64,000 nucleotides of DNA, from positions 26,906,372 to 26,970,371 of the forward strand of contig NC_052506.1 of NCBI RefSeq assembly GCF_014356525.2, given 5' to 3'. The notes beneath the pieces were generated by a model. The model had not been told where the DNA came from and did not search any database. It was given only the letters and a program-made list of their open reading frames with translations. Made by a program: the position numbers and the translations under genes. The DNA comes from Nilaparvata lugens. Taxonomy: Eukaryota > Arthropoda > Insecta > Hemiptera > Delphacidae. Below are positions 23,847 to 36,500 of this stretch, in pieces (position 1 is the stretch's first letter; each line of letters starts with the position of its first letter).

Positions 23847-26320
23847 TAAATTATTATCAAAAATAATATTTTTTCCGTAATATTTTAGGATTATGATTCA
23901 TTTGTGGGGAATAGTTTCTAATTGAAGAAATTTCAATTTAAGGCGAAGAGGATCTGAGAAATAAGTTCCCCACCTATCAATTTTCTCTTTTTGATTAGTC
24001 TAAATACAACTTTCTACTGTCTACACTAATGAAGATGGATAATTTCGTCCATCAATTGAGTCAATAATTCATACAAGAATATGCATGTGAGTAGATGCAT
24101 TGATCTATGTTACAGCGGAATTTGCTCATTATCTTTTCTATATCAGCCTCGTTTATATGGCAAATGTCTATCCACAATTGGCAAGATTCTAGGGCTTCTA
24201 GGAATTGGCTTCTAGGGAGTTTGGTTCATGAGACTTCTCAAAATAAAACCAAAATATTCCAAGTGGCAGAGCATTCACTTGTTGTTTGACACCTGAAAGA
24301 CATCACTCATTATCAGATTGTAATAATTTTCAAATTCTTTTGAGAATCTTTCAAAAGGTTAATTTTTGAAACCTATGAACTGAAGGGAAGCTCGTGGGCT
24401 GAAAATGTGCAGATGAGAGATCGCTTAAAATGCCGCTTATATTCTATCAGCTGTTCTATGGGAATCCCTGGTTGGTCGCTTTGCAATATTCCATCTGATT
24501 TTTTCCCTTATGATCATTCATGATTCTATATACCAATATAGCATTTTTTTTTTGCTGAGGATGATGCCCACATGAGATCCAGGCTTGTGCTTGAGTAATG
24601 ATGCAGGTGATAATGAGAGATTAATGAGCCTACATTTTTAGGTGGGTTCCGAACCACTGCGACGTGATTCTACAACTCATGAATCATATTATTCAGAGGA
24701 ATTGGGTCACGCGGTCACCCTTCCAACCGAGTGGCAGGCACATGATTCTTGATTCATCTAAGCGATAGTTAATCACAAAATTGTGATCATGGGCACGTAT
24801 CAATTCTCGCATTATGAATCCAAAATAATAAGGATTTAAAAGAAGTCTGTGAATCTTATTTCCCAACATATTAACGTATTTTATCTGTATTATGTTTCAA
24901 AGGATACATGTTAAATATTCGAAATTGAGTGATGGAAGAATTTGAGAGTAATCGTCGAACATACAAACAAAACTACAAACGGATGACTTGTGACTCAAGT
25001 CCAATTTTGATTTTTTTCTACGCTCGTTCGATGAATTTTATTATTGTATACAGTGGATAGATTAATAGGATACATTAATTATATAATAATCATAAAAACA
25101 TTCTACCATTAGGCAATAGCCTAATCCCTGTTTGAAAGAAGAAAGAAGAAGAAGAATTCAACCATGAAGAACCATGAAACTTATATTTCTAAATATAATT
25201 ATTGTAGGTTCTCAAGGAAAAATGGTTTTGGAAACCAAAATGATAGTTCTTGAGTCATGAAATCTTTACTATCTAGTCAACTTGTCTTCACACCTCCCAT
25301 AAGGTGCTCCAAACAAAGCACAGCAAAATAATTCACTCCTCTCGCAAATATTGCGAGTCGGAATCGTCTTAACGAATTTTCATTCGACTCAATCCCGAGC
25401 TATATAGTCAACTTGGCGCGCAACTTCAACTTTTCAATAATCACAGGATTGCGTGATAATGGGCTGTAACCATTCCGGTAAATCGAAAGTTGAATACCAA
25501 AAAAGAAAAACACCAAGCCCAATGGTTCGTGCTTATAGGCTAATTATAGTCAACTTTTCCAATAGTTTGGATCAAGAACTAGATTATTAAGCAGTGTCTT
25601 GATAAAAGTAAGAAGAATCACAGATAAGTTTTTGAAATCAAGAATGTGAACTCAAACCATTTTAAGAATCAAAATTCGATGGGGGAACAGTTTTGGGCTG
25701 TGCCTGTTGATCCTTCGCCAAAGTATTTTCAGAATAATTGTGTATCATTGTATCAATCAGAGAGCTTCCATTAGCATTACAATGATGGTATGATGGAGGG
25801 AATGGACTTTATTGCTTTGAGAATTGAGAATGTTCATGACAAACTGATTTTTGGAATAGATTGAATCTCAGATAATTCTGAATGACTTGCTGTTGTTAAC
25901 ACACAAAATCTTCTTAAAGGAGCAGAGCGAAATGACACTCATCTACTCAGTGCTTACTCATCATCAGAACAAGAAACGTTCAAATTTAGTATGCATAACC
26001 AGTGTTGCTTCTCTATGACAGGTCTCCTTCTTATAGACGAGCATTGAGAACGAATTTAGAAAATTCAAATTGAAATGCGTCCAAATCGGTGTTTCTCACT
26101 GTTTTCGAGCACTAATAAATAGAGAATGTCGTGTCTATTGCCAAGATATGTTCAATTTATTAGGAGATTTAGTATTACGTGAAAGATATAATGCCCAAAA
26201 TCTACGTTTTCAAGAGTTTCTGAGATTATTCGCCAGAAAATACTAAAATTTGGGTTACTGGCTCAATTAATTAAGGATTCCGATGCTTTCCTTAGTTGAC
26301 TTTCAAATTGCGACATTGCT
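23847..26320. other. Intergenic with probable old repeat fragments
   Basis: Mostly AT-rich and non-coding. A patch at about 24555-24760 contains a GGTTCCGAACC palindrome and a CACGCGGTCACC block and looks like part of a dispersed repeat. No gene was recognised. Confidence 0.45.
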
Positions 26321-26447
26321 GATTAGTCCAGTCAATATAGACATAAAAAAGGAGGTGTGCTTGCGATATATATTGAGGTTCTGATTTTTTTATATATCAT
26401 TTGGATGCATAAGAGAAGTCCAGAACCAATTTCTTCATGCAAAATTT

Positions 26448-27395
26448 GAGTTGTCCAGTTTCAAAACTCTTTAACTCCAACCAAAGATTTTTTTCACAAA
26501 AGGCAAGAGACTGTCGTTGGATTACACAAGGCAATAGCACTTTGATAATAGTTTTTTAAATTGTAAAAACAAAATTACTTTTATTGATGTATCAGGTCAT
26601 AAATCATTGATGTGGAATTTTTCATTAATCTAAAAAAAAAAAACATTTGCACATAACAGGTTTTGCAGAAGTATTAGCATTATGACGCGTTTTGCTTCAT
26701 TATGAAAGATAACGAGTTTTGTTCCAGTAATTTTAAATTTGAGAAAAACTTATAATTCCACTATGAATTTAACTGAATTTGCTAATTTTATATTCTGTTA
26801 GGACCTTTCTATCGTCTGGAATGATAAAAACGCATACTCAGCTATAAAAAAGAAGTTTATCACACTAACAAAAAACATAATCAAGCACACATAGCCAAAA
26901 AGTTGCATCATAAAAATGAATCAAACCAATCTATCAAACCAATATAAAAATGAATGTATGTTTGTGTGTTTGTTTGTTTGTTCCCTATAGACTCGCAAAC
27001 TACTTGACAGAATGGCCTTCGGTATTATGTTGTGTGAATATTGGGGATGGTTTCTGACCAGAAATTTTAATAATGATTATTTATTAATCCATTTTACAGA
27101 CCTATGTTTTCGAAATTTTCGGCCCAGCGGCTACCGAAGAACGTAAACATGATCATGATTCAAGATCATATTGTGATAATATGATTTGGCATCTAAAGTT
27201 ACCAGCTGTATAAGAAACACGTCACCCTGTGATAAATTGTGTACTGGAATTAAAACGGTAGTTTGGAGTTGAAGTTAGTGTCGTTGATTGGTACCAGATG
27301 TAGATAATCATTCCTTAGGAAAGATACACACCAGTTAGTCAAGAAAAGACAAGACACGTTTAGTCACAATACTTCACATAGTTGCTTATGGAGAC
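26448..27395. mobile_element. Insertion of about 948 bp inside the repeat arm, candidate AATTT target duplication
   Basis: Comparison with the 12.4-kb element shows this block is extra sequence. AATTT occurs at both junctions (26443-26447 and 27396-27400). The interior is AT-rich with a TTTGTTTGTTTGTTC run near 26965 and no long ORF. The class is unknown. Confidence 0.55.
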
Positions 27396-27833
27396 AATTT
27401 TCCTTGTGCTAGATACAGAGTGGCCCAAAAACCTCGTATTTACGGATCATTTTCCAGTTTTCAGCTATTTCCACCAGATCCGTTAATGTGTACTGAATTA
27501 TGATTTTTCAAAAACGAGTGAAATTTAAAGAAAAAATCAATATTGATGAATCTTAGTTTTCGATCAACAATATCTCCCGACTGTTACCATTTAGATGTAT
27601 AATTCAAAATCCTTCTGGGCTTTTTTTTGTGCACTTCAATCTGAGATCAGGTAGAACGCTCTATCTCATATAGATTTCCAGGTACACCCGACGACAATGC
27701 TCCTTGTATTGTGAAAAACACCTAATTTTTAGCTTCAACCATCATCACCAACTAAATTGTCGTCACATTGATATTTTGCACAATAATATAAGTTCATAAG
27801 ATTATATTCCATGAGAATCACCCGTTAAGGTGC

Positions 27834-28150
27834 ATTTTCGTTTGTGCGTAAATTTCCGCAGTCGACGACGATAAGCATTATTGACATTCATATTGTCCAA
27901 ATTCCAAGTGTATTAAAACAGCTGATCAAAAAACTTTTCACTATTTGTCTTTACTATTAAAGAATTAAACATTTCTTATAATATCAACATATTGCCATTT
28001 AATATAAAATAGTATAAGCTCAACCTGCCCCATTAAAACATAATTGAACACAATCTTTTAGGTTATGTAGACAAATTGAAATCTACCCAATCTGAGATTC
28101 TCTCCCTGTCGTGGTCGACGACGGCATATACGCACAAACAAAAACCCAGC
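27834..28150. repeat. MITE of about 320 bp with inverted ends, nested in the repeat arm
   Basis: The left end (TTTTCGTTTGTGCGTAAATT, then CAGTCGACGACG) and the reverse-complemented right end (TTTTTGTTTGTGCGTATATG, then CGTCGTCGACCACG) are related. The flanking TTAAGGTGCA and TTAGATGCA may be a duplicated 8-9 bp target, which would suit hAT- or P-like elements. An ORF at 28076 overlaps its right end and is not credible. Confidence 0.6.
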
Positions 28151-28430
28151 TTTAGATGCACTTCATTTCAGTATTTCTTAGAGGAGAGGACACCTCAAGG
28201 ATCAAAATTTCAAACAGTCATAACTTTTGACACAATGCTCGAATCTTATCGTACTACACTTGAAAAAAATTGAAAAATGGAATATTTATTGTTTATTTAT
28301 TTCATGAAATTTGACAGGTATGTTCCTTTTTAAATTGCGCGTATATACAAGGTTTTTGGGAATTTTTGATTTCAAGGATAATATAAAAGGGAAAGGAGCC
28401 TCCTTCATACGCCAATATTAAAGTAAAAAT

Positions 28431-28445
28431 TTATATATAATATAT

Positions 28446-28508
<63 letters not shown>
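28431..28508. repeat. (TA)n microsatellite
   Basis: A run of about 60 bases of nearly uninterrupted TA repeats, preceded by an imperfect TATA-rich lead. Confidence 0.95.
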
Positions 28509-28512
<4 letters not shown>

Positions 28513-29500
28513 AATTATTCATCATAAATCAGCTGTCGAGTGGATTATAGATTGCATACATTGACGCATGCAATTCAATATCTCAATGTAACTTGGTGAA
28601 AAAAAAACAGCTGTTGTGTGGAATATTAATTGCATGCAGTGAGGCATGCGATTGATAACTTGAAGTAGCATAATTTTCTTCCGACATTTCTCTGCTTTCA
28701 ACTCGGTAGGATTTTGATGATAGTAGCATAGCTGTTTACGTCGAATCATTAGCATTGTCGATAGAACAACCAAAACAGCCATTAGTAGTTCATACGCCGA
28801 TATCTCGCCGACCCGACAGGACAGGACAGAATTTACCCTGATAGACAGTATCAGAGGAGACTGTGGTTTATTACTGCGCGAGGTCTACTGTTCACAGAAC
28901 TACTAGTATAATTTTTATAATAATTGGAAAAAAAATCGATTTGAGGTACAAAGTTCCTGGCATGCAGGTTAAAAGCCCAATCAAAGTTTCTTTATTTAAT
29001 TGTGAACCATTACAGTTGTTTTTGTACACTTTTATTCTATAAATTATTCTATAAATCTAAATTCAATCTTTTTGAGCTTCCAAGAAACCCTTGCGGAGCA
29101 CGGGTCGTATTCAAGTGTTTCCACTTGCTATTGCAAGTATTCAGCAGGTATCCAACTGCTCGTATTCAAGTGTTTCCACTTGCTATTGCTATTATAGCCG
29201 CGAGGAACTAATAGCAGATCATAATCCTGAAAAATGTTAAATTCAAAAATATTGTCAAGACTCAATCTCTATTAAATCGATAGATAGAGCAAGAGACTGG
29301 AAAAATACGTTCCTGAAGGGAAGAAATATCTAAGAATGTGCAATTTATGGATTCAAATTGCGAGAGTCCTGTATCACATCTGTATCTATTCACACATACA
29401 ATATACGGGGAATAATAAAGAATTAAGAATTTAGGCCCATAGAACTACATTCTAGGAGACAAACCCTCAATATATGATCAAAAAGATTTTAAATGCTCTC
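28509..29500. other. Intergenic with small local duplications
   Basis: CAGCTGTCGAGTGGATTATA near 28531 recurs in diverged form near 28608. CGTATTCAAGTGTTTCCACT recurs at about 29106 and 29160. No gene was recognised. Confidence 0.5.
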
Positions 29501-29804
29501 CCAGTATTGAACTGGAGTTTGTAGCGGAAGGTTGTTTAGCTGTGTACTGTAGTGTAAATAGTAGTGTCAGCAGTTTGTTCTATTGAATATTCTTTATTTG
29601 GAACAAACCGTGTCAACGACCAGATTTTCCGTAGTCGAATTTTATGCAAGCAAAGCATAATAGGCAGAATGGTCGATTGTGTATAACCGCGTTCGCGAGT
29701 ACGTGTGTCACAAAAATTAGTCATTATGCACATCATATAAAATAATAACGGACATAAAACCATCTACATTCTTGGTACCGGAGTTCGAAGAACAGGATGC
29801 AGAT

Positions 29805-31192
29805 ATGATTGTCAACCATGGGGAAAATATTTCTGATAGTTCACCGATGCAGAATTCTCCTGAAAAGTATTTCAAACCAAACGAATTGAAATTAACGGCA
29901 GAGCAGGTTCTTCACAATGCTTGAAAAGAGTCTGAACTGAAGTGGAAGAAAGCGGAAGAAGAGAACATCTCCCTCATTAGAAGAATAGAACATCTTGAAG
30001 CAATTTCAGTTAATATGAATAAAGAAAAACCTATGGCTGCGTCACAGGTGAACTACGAAACTGATGAAGACAATTTGGCGGAAGGAACCGAGTGGATAAG
30101 ACCGCGGAATAAACGTTCAACTAAGAACAGGAAACTCACCAGTTCTCCACCAATAATCCATGAAGAGGAGAAAAGGAAAGAGGAAAAAAAATTCAAAATA
30201 GCAGTTGAACCTCAGTCAAATAATTCTGAAAGAGGAAGTCACCTCCCCTCCCACCAGTTATTATAGAAAATGTCAAACCCTTCCAAGTCATACAAGAAGA
30301 AATTGTTAGAATAGCAAGAAAAGGAACATTCAATTTCAAAGTGTTATTAGGGAACAAATTTAAGATAAATTTCACTGATGAAGAGGATTTTCGGAAATCT
30401 ACGAAATGGCTCAATGAGAAAAAATGCTCCTGGTTTTCGTATGAGAACAAGCAGACCAGGCCAATAAGAGTGATGGCGAAAAAGCTACACCAATCTTGTG
30501 AACCAGAAAGCATTGTGACTGATCTTAAGGGTAAGGGATTTAAGATTTTGAATGCTACCAATAAACTGAAATGGAAGACCAAGGAGCCCCTGGATATGTT
30601 TGTATTGTCCTTTAGTACAGAAGAACAGATTAAGAAAATTTACGAAATAAGACACATCATGGGGTGCAAAATTGAGATACAGGCATTGTTAACATCGAAG
30701 CTGACACCACAGTGTAAGAGGTGCCAATCCTATGGCCTTACTCAAAAATACTGCAACCGGGAGCTAAGCATCATTAGTTGCACAAATTCTAAAGAGAATG
30801 AGCCCAAATGTGTTCATTGTGGTTGGAAGCACCCAGCCAACTATAGAGGATGTAGTGTAGCAGTTGAACTACAAAAAATGAGAAACGATTGCAGTAACCA
30901 ATTGAAAGGTGAACAAAATTTTGAAAATCAGGTCTCAAACAAAACCTCTACACCAGCAGTGGAACCCAAAAAAATTCTTCAGAGTAGTTCTACTATCAAA
31001 TCTGGAAAAACATTTTCTGAGGCTACTTCTCGAAGAAAAAAAGTGGAGAAACCAAAAACCAATGAGAACATACATGCCGTATTAACTCACATTCTCGAAA
31101 AGCTTGATAGACAGGAGTCCTTGATGACTGTTTTTGAACTGAGACTGAAGAAAATAGAGAACAACTACACTAGATCATCCAATACAAGATGA
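29805..31192 (+). pseudogene. LINE-1 ORF1 (gag-like, zinc-knuckle protein), broken
   Basis: The frame opens at an ATG at 29805 (MIVNHGENISDSSP), has a TGA near 29922, then continues in the same frame as a charged region (KAEEENISLIRRIEHLE). A frameshift near 30245 moves it to the frame that stays open to 31192. The later part shows a PRE_C2HC-type domain, then the Cys/His motif PQCKRCQSYGLTQKYCNRE and a second one, KCVHCGWKHPANYRGC, as in jockey-clade ORF1 proteins, which bind the LINE RNA. A C-terminal helix (LTHILEKLDRQESLM) follows. The stop TGA (31190-31192) overlaps the ORF2 ATG (31189-31191). One stop and one frameshift make it non-functional. Confidence 0.85.
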
Positions 31193-33511
31193 ATAATGCT
31201 ATGAGGATCATGACATGGAATGCGAATGGGCTGCAACAGAGACACCAGGAATTGTTGGCAATACTCCAAATTAGAAACATAGACATATGCTTAATATATG
31301 AGGAGAAATACATTTTACTAAGGAATCTTACATGAGACCTGGAGGCTACAAAGTTTATCACACCATACATCCTCAAAATACAGCGAGAAGTGGTAGTGCA
31401 ATTATAATAAGAGATAGCATAAAGCATTTCGAAAACACATCTATACAAACAAAAGAGATGCAAATCACATCCATTTCAGTTAAGACTAAAATACACGAAT
31501 TCACTCTAGCATCAATCTATAGCCCAGCAAGGCATAACATTACAAAAGAAATGTATAAGGCTATGATCAATCGTCTTGGTAACAGATTTATTATTGGGGG
31601 TGATTCAAATGCCAAAAATACATATTGAGGCTCAATATTAATAAATCCAAAGAAAAATGAACTTCTTAGGGCTGTTCAAGAATGCAGGTGTGACACTTTA
31701 TCGTCAGGTAAACCTACTTATTGGCTAACAGACAGGAACAAAATACCAGACATGATAGACTTTTTTGTGTTCAGGAACTTTGTATATAACAATATGAAAG
31801 TAGAAGAGTGTGATGATTTAAGTTCAGATCACACCGCTGTTCTATTGGAGGTTAGTGAACAATTCATAATGAGAGAATGTAAGCTAAAACTAGTGAATAA
31901 AGGAACAGACTGGGAAAAATTTCAACAGACCCTAGAGTAGAGAGTAGATCTTAATTTACATATCAGGAATGAAGAATGACTGGTTTCTGAAGTCGAAAGA
32001 TTCACACAAAATATTCAAGAGGCAGCTTGAGAAAGTACATTATGCACTCTCCAAATGAAAAGGCCAGATGGAACACATTATTCTCAAAGTGTATTGTATC
32101 TCATCCATGAGAAGAGGCTAGCTAGGAAAAAAGGGCAGCGAACAAGAAATCCACAAGACAAGACCCATTTAAACTCACTTGTTCAAAAAGTGAGAGATGG
32201 AATTAGAAACCATGAGGAATTGCTTACAAGCGAATATCTCAGAAACCTGGGCAGTGACAAAAACTCTGACTAAACTCTGGAAGGCAGTAAACTATCTGAT
32301 GAAATCTGCACAAGCTACTCCTATTAGGGAGAAAAATGGCGATTGGGTTAGAAATAACAACCAGACAGCTAGGAGACTTGCTGAGCTTTTGGAAGAGGCT
32401 TTCCAGCCACATGAACAAACTGGAGAAAAGTGCGTTAATAAGGATGAATATTCAACAGAAATAGGGGACATTCCAAAACCAAAAGTTTTTTTAAATGAGC
32501 TGAAAGTTCTTATCAGAAATATAAATTGCAAGAAGGCTCCAGGTTATGACCTTATTACTGGGTCAGTGCTCAAAAAACTTCCAATTGGAACCCTGAAAAA
32601 ATTGAGGAACATCATCAATGCAGCTTCAAGACTGAGGTACATCCCAAATATTTGAAAGGTTTCTGAAGTCATAATGATTCAAAAAACAGGAGAACCACCA
32701 CACAAGGCTTCATCTTATAGACCTATATCTCTTTCACCAATTTTGTCAAGAATATATGAGGAAGTGCTACTCAAGAGATTGCAGCCAATAATCGAATCAA
32801 GGAATCTAGTCCCAGATCATCAATTTGGGTTTAGAAGTAAGCATTCAACTAACCAGCAGGTCCACAGGGCAACTGACATCATCGAGAAAGACCTTGAGGA
32901 GGAAAAGTACTGTGCAGCCGTCTTTCTTGATGTAGCTCAAGCGTTTGATAAAGTATGGCATGAGGGTCTGAACAGGAAACTCCAGAAAATACTACCCATC
33001 CTGTATTCAACAATATTGAGATCCTACCTCTTAAACAGGTACTTTATGGTGAAACAAGAAGATATCTACTCAAAATCAATGAAGATTGAAGCAGAAGTGC
33101 CTCAAGGAAGTGTTTTGGGGCCCATTCTCTACCTGCTTTACAGAAATGATATTCCTGTACCAGAAGAAAACATCATCGCCACCTTTGCAGACGACACAGC
33201 AGTCCTAGCTCCAGGAGACAGCAATGAAGAAGCAACAAGAAAAATCCAAGTAAGTCTCACAAAAATTAAAAAAACGGACCAATAGACTGGAGAATTAAAT
33301 GGAATGAAAAAAGTCTGTCCATGTGACCTTCGCAAATAGACCGCATGATTAAATACCAGTCAGAATCAACAACCACGTGATACCATATGCATACGAGGCA
33401 AAATATGTTGGCATTACTCTGGATGCCAAACTTCGGTGGAAAAGTCATGTCAAGAAAAAGAGGGATGAGCTCAACTACAAGTACAGTAGGATGTATTGGC
33501 TGATAGGGAGG
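31189..33511 (+). pseudogene. LINE-1 ORF2 endonuclease/reverse transcriptase, 5' part, broken
   Basis: The start at 31189 reads MNNAMRIMTWNANGLQ, the beginning of an endonuclease/exonuclease/phosphatase domain. Further landmarks are RFIIGGDSNAKN (31580-31620) and DLSSDHTAVLLE. There is a frameshift near 31300, a TGA at 31626-31628 where Trp is expected, a TAG at 31938-31940, and more breaks near 32045-32270 and at 32655. The reverse transcriptase follows: YRPISLSPILSRIYEEVLL, VFLDVAQAFDKVWH, EVPQGSVLGPILY and IATFADDTAVLAP (catalytic FADD near 33187). Another frameshift lies near 33285. It reads YSRMYWLIGR up to 33511 and is then cut by an insertion. The next piece is at 37367. Confidence 0.87.
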
Positions 33512-36500
33512 TGTAACCGACCCAGAATGGGGGTAGAATTAAGAGATCTCTTAATTCTAAAGGGCGAGTCATGGGACTTTATTAAACAACAAACTTTAAC
33601 ATTCTATTGAACTTGTAAAATTTTATTAAATGAATTAAACTAATTTAAATTTGGACAATAACAAAAATAATCCATATCGGTTCATTGCACATTCTAAAAA
33701 TTCAAGATGACTGCATGTGAGATTTTGCTAACTGCTTATCTGGACTCTAACTGTTCACGAAGGTAGCGTGGACTTTTCTCATTTCTCAATTACAAATTTA
33801 TGATACTAGGGATTCGATCATACAAGGGTTTTTAGCATGAGCTAGAAAATATAATGGCACTAACAATCGATCAATTTATAAATTCATTACTATTTAGAAA
33901 TTTTCACTACACTGATTACTCCCGGATAACTTACTAATTTAAACAAACATTGACATATTCACTTCAAATAATCAATAAACTACTTCAACTGGACTCACGG
34001 CGAAAAATAATGCATATTAACAAACTTAAATAGCAAACAAATTCAACACACACGTTAATTTTGAGCCCTCGAGGCCCGAGGCTACCTCTGGATTCTAAAT
34101 GTGAATTCGGCCGCGGCTTGATTGGAACTGAACTATTCCACGCAAATTATGTTCCCCTTCCACCAACGAGACAATGGTCCACGTGGAGACGAGCATAATT
34201 CCGTGGGAAAGGAAAATAATGCAAGTTTGAAATATTCCCAAATACTCGTGTATTTTCCATCGCTAACGGAAATACAGTTCCGTGAGAATACCTCAACCCT
34301 GCATAAAATTGAAGTCTTCCCGGACGCAAGTTAGCAAAATCTTAATGTGAGAAAATTATTTTTTAAAAGAAAAATAAATTTCTCACGATAAAAATTTACA
34401 CACAAAATTCAGCTACAAGGTGTCAAATATCGGCCTCACGTTGAAGCGTCATGTGTCAAGTTCTGCTCCTGGGAGGGGCATGAACATGCACTAAAATTGA
34501 TAATTATAAACTCTTACCAATTAAACCAAAACTACAATCATAAACCATGGGCAATATTCCTCAACGTTTAATGCCCCACTGTTTTGTTCCGTAGAAAGAA
34601 GAGGACGCAAAATGAATAAGTGATTTATGATTAGAATAGTCTGATTAAATAAAATAATTAAACGGTTGTAATATTTGAGGTTATGATTCAATGATAGATA
34701 TTTGTAGGTTAGATTGGTTGATATTTGTTTAATCGAATTGTCGATATCACTTAAATCGATGTATCGAAGCAGAATGACTAGTATATGGATGGGACAGATT
34801 GAAAAAGTTAATTTGCACAACAGAGGGTTTGTCGGTCTACAAAGGTAGCCGAAGTAAGGGACCTGAATTTCTAACTTAATATGGTAGGTGGCTATAATAT
34901 AGTGAGGTGGAATTAAATTCACTTTAATAATAAAATACAGTGCAACTTGAATCTGCTGAAAATAAATCCTGTTGTCACTATGATCGAACAGAGATAGTAA
35001 CTTTGGAGTGAACCTTTTCTCCAAGTGATGACCAATATATCCAGAATCCAATACTTGTGCCGTAATTTGGAAAGATATTAGACCGTATGAAACAACAGGT
35101 AGAATGGCAAATCCATGCGAACCAGGTCTCTGATAAATACTATAGGTTATGTAGCGAAATGCTGGACCAAAATAGTAAATATTTCGAGTACCGAGTTTAA
35201 TTCTAACGTTGTCTATACGATCTATTACCTCTCCTTTCAACGTTGATCGGCTGATGATGCGGGATTCACTTCACCTCGGTGTAGCAGGCCGGTGGGAGTC
35301 GATTTACTATTTGATTCTGTGGGATACTCCCAATGACAGAATTTATTACTTGATAAGAAAAACGACCACCACTTACCACCAGAATAGATAATAGTCTAAT
35401 GATAGATACTATACTCGCTACTGTCTGACTATTGCAAAACAGGACGTGTCCTGAATGATCAATGTGTGTCAGTCGAGAAAGAACGAATTTGGAGGTAAAA
35501 TGAAGTAAATCCAGTTTAACAAAACGGTAATATGGATATATTCTGAGAGATAAACTGTTACAGCAAATATGGAATAAATTAATGAACAAATTATGTGAAT
35601 AATAATTTTCAATAGATACAAAATAAATATTGGTTGATAGTAGATTTGAATCTTTAATTTATAAATATTATATAGAAAGTTCGGTATTCTTCAATTAAAC
35701 AAAATGAAATGGATAATAGCCCTTGGAAAGGGTCATAACTGAACTAGTTCAACAAGAAAAAACAAGTTAATATGAAATAGTGATTCGGAAAATAGAATAA
35801 ATTAATAATTGAAATTATTCTCAGGGTGTGGTTTCGCCTAAGGAAAATAGACCTTTTAGCTAAGTACAGCGTGGATAGTTAAATGTATTTAATATTATAA
35901 AAATTAATTATGATAAGTTTTGTACCCTTAAAACTATAGTCATGACTTTTCTAACTGAACGAATTTATGCGCTGTACAATTTTCGCAGATTTATGGGGAT
36001 CCCCTTTTATATTCGAACAACTTACGTAGACTTTTGTTTCCGTTTTTTGGTTTTTCGAAATATATTCGGCCGTAGAATATATCGTTCCGGCTGGGTCCTT
36101 CCACGTGGCGAAAAATGTTGAACAGACTTCACTGATATAATTTAGGGGTTATTTAAATGAAATTTAAAATCTTGATATCACAATTATTATAGGAACTTTG
36201 GAACAACTTTTTAAAAACAGAAAACGAAGATTAAGTTACATGAAACAGAAATTAAAGCTTTTAAACAATTAGGTACGTGGACTAGGTCTGCATCCTACCG
36301 ATGATCCTTGCAAAATGGCCTCGAGTCTTCCTCTTCCAATTTTCACTTCAATTTCTTCTCCAAATTTTATCTTGCCAAATTTACATATTAATTCGGGATT
36401 GGTCCGATCCTGTGACGTAACCAATACGCCGAATGGGTGGTGTCACTGTGTCCAACTTTGAAGCTTTAAATATGGTGAAATTCCTGGTTTGAAGTTGTTC

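Larger units (their letters stand above)
26322..28215 (+). mobile_element. Second copy of the long-inverted-repeat arm, split by two insertions
   Basis: It starts TTAGTCCAGTCAATATAGAC and follows the same landmark order as the arm at 12448 (CCAGAACCAATTTC, then AAACCTCGTATTTAC, then ACAATGCTCCTTGTATT, then CACCCGTTAAGGTGCA). It is interrupted at 26448-27395 and again at about 27834-28150. After the second break it resumes with TTAGATGCACTTCATTTCAG. No opposite arm was found nearby, so this is a solitary arm or a truncated element. Confidence 0.75.

Noticed and set aside
24555..24760. GGTTCCGAACC as a tRNA B box or SINE head
   Set aside because: No A box or cloverleaf at the right distance; the motif is simply palindromic.
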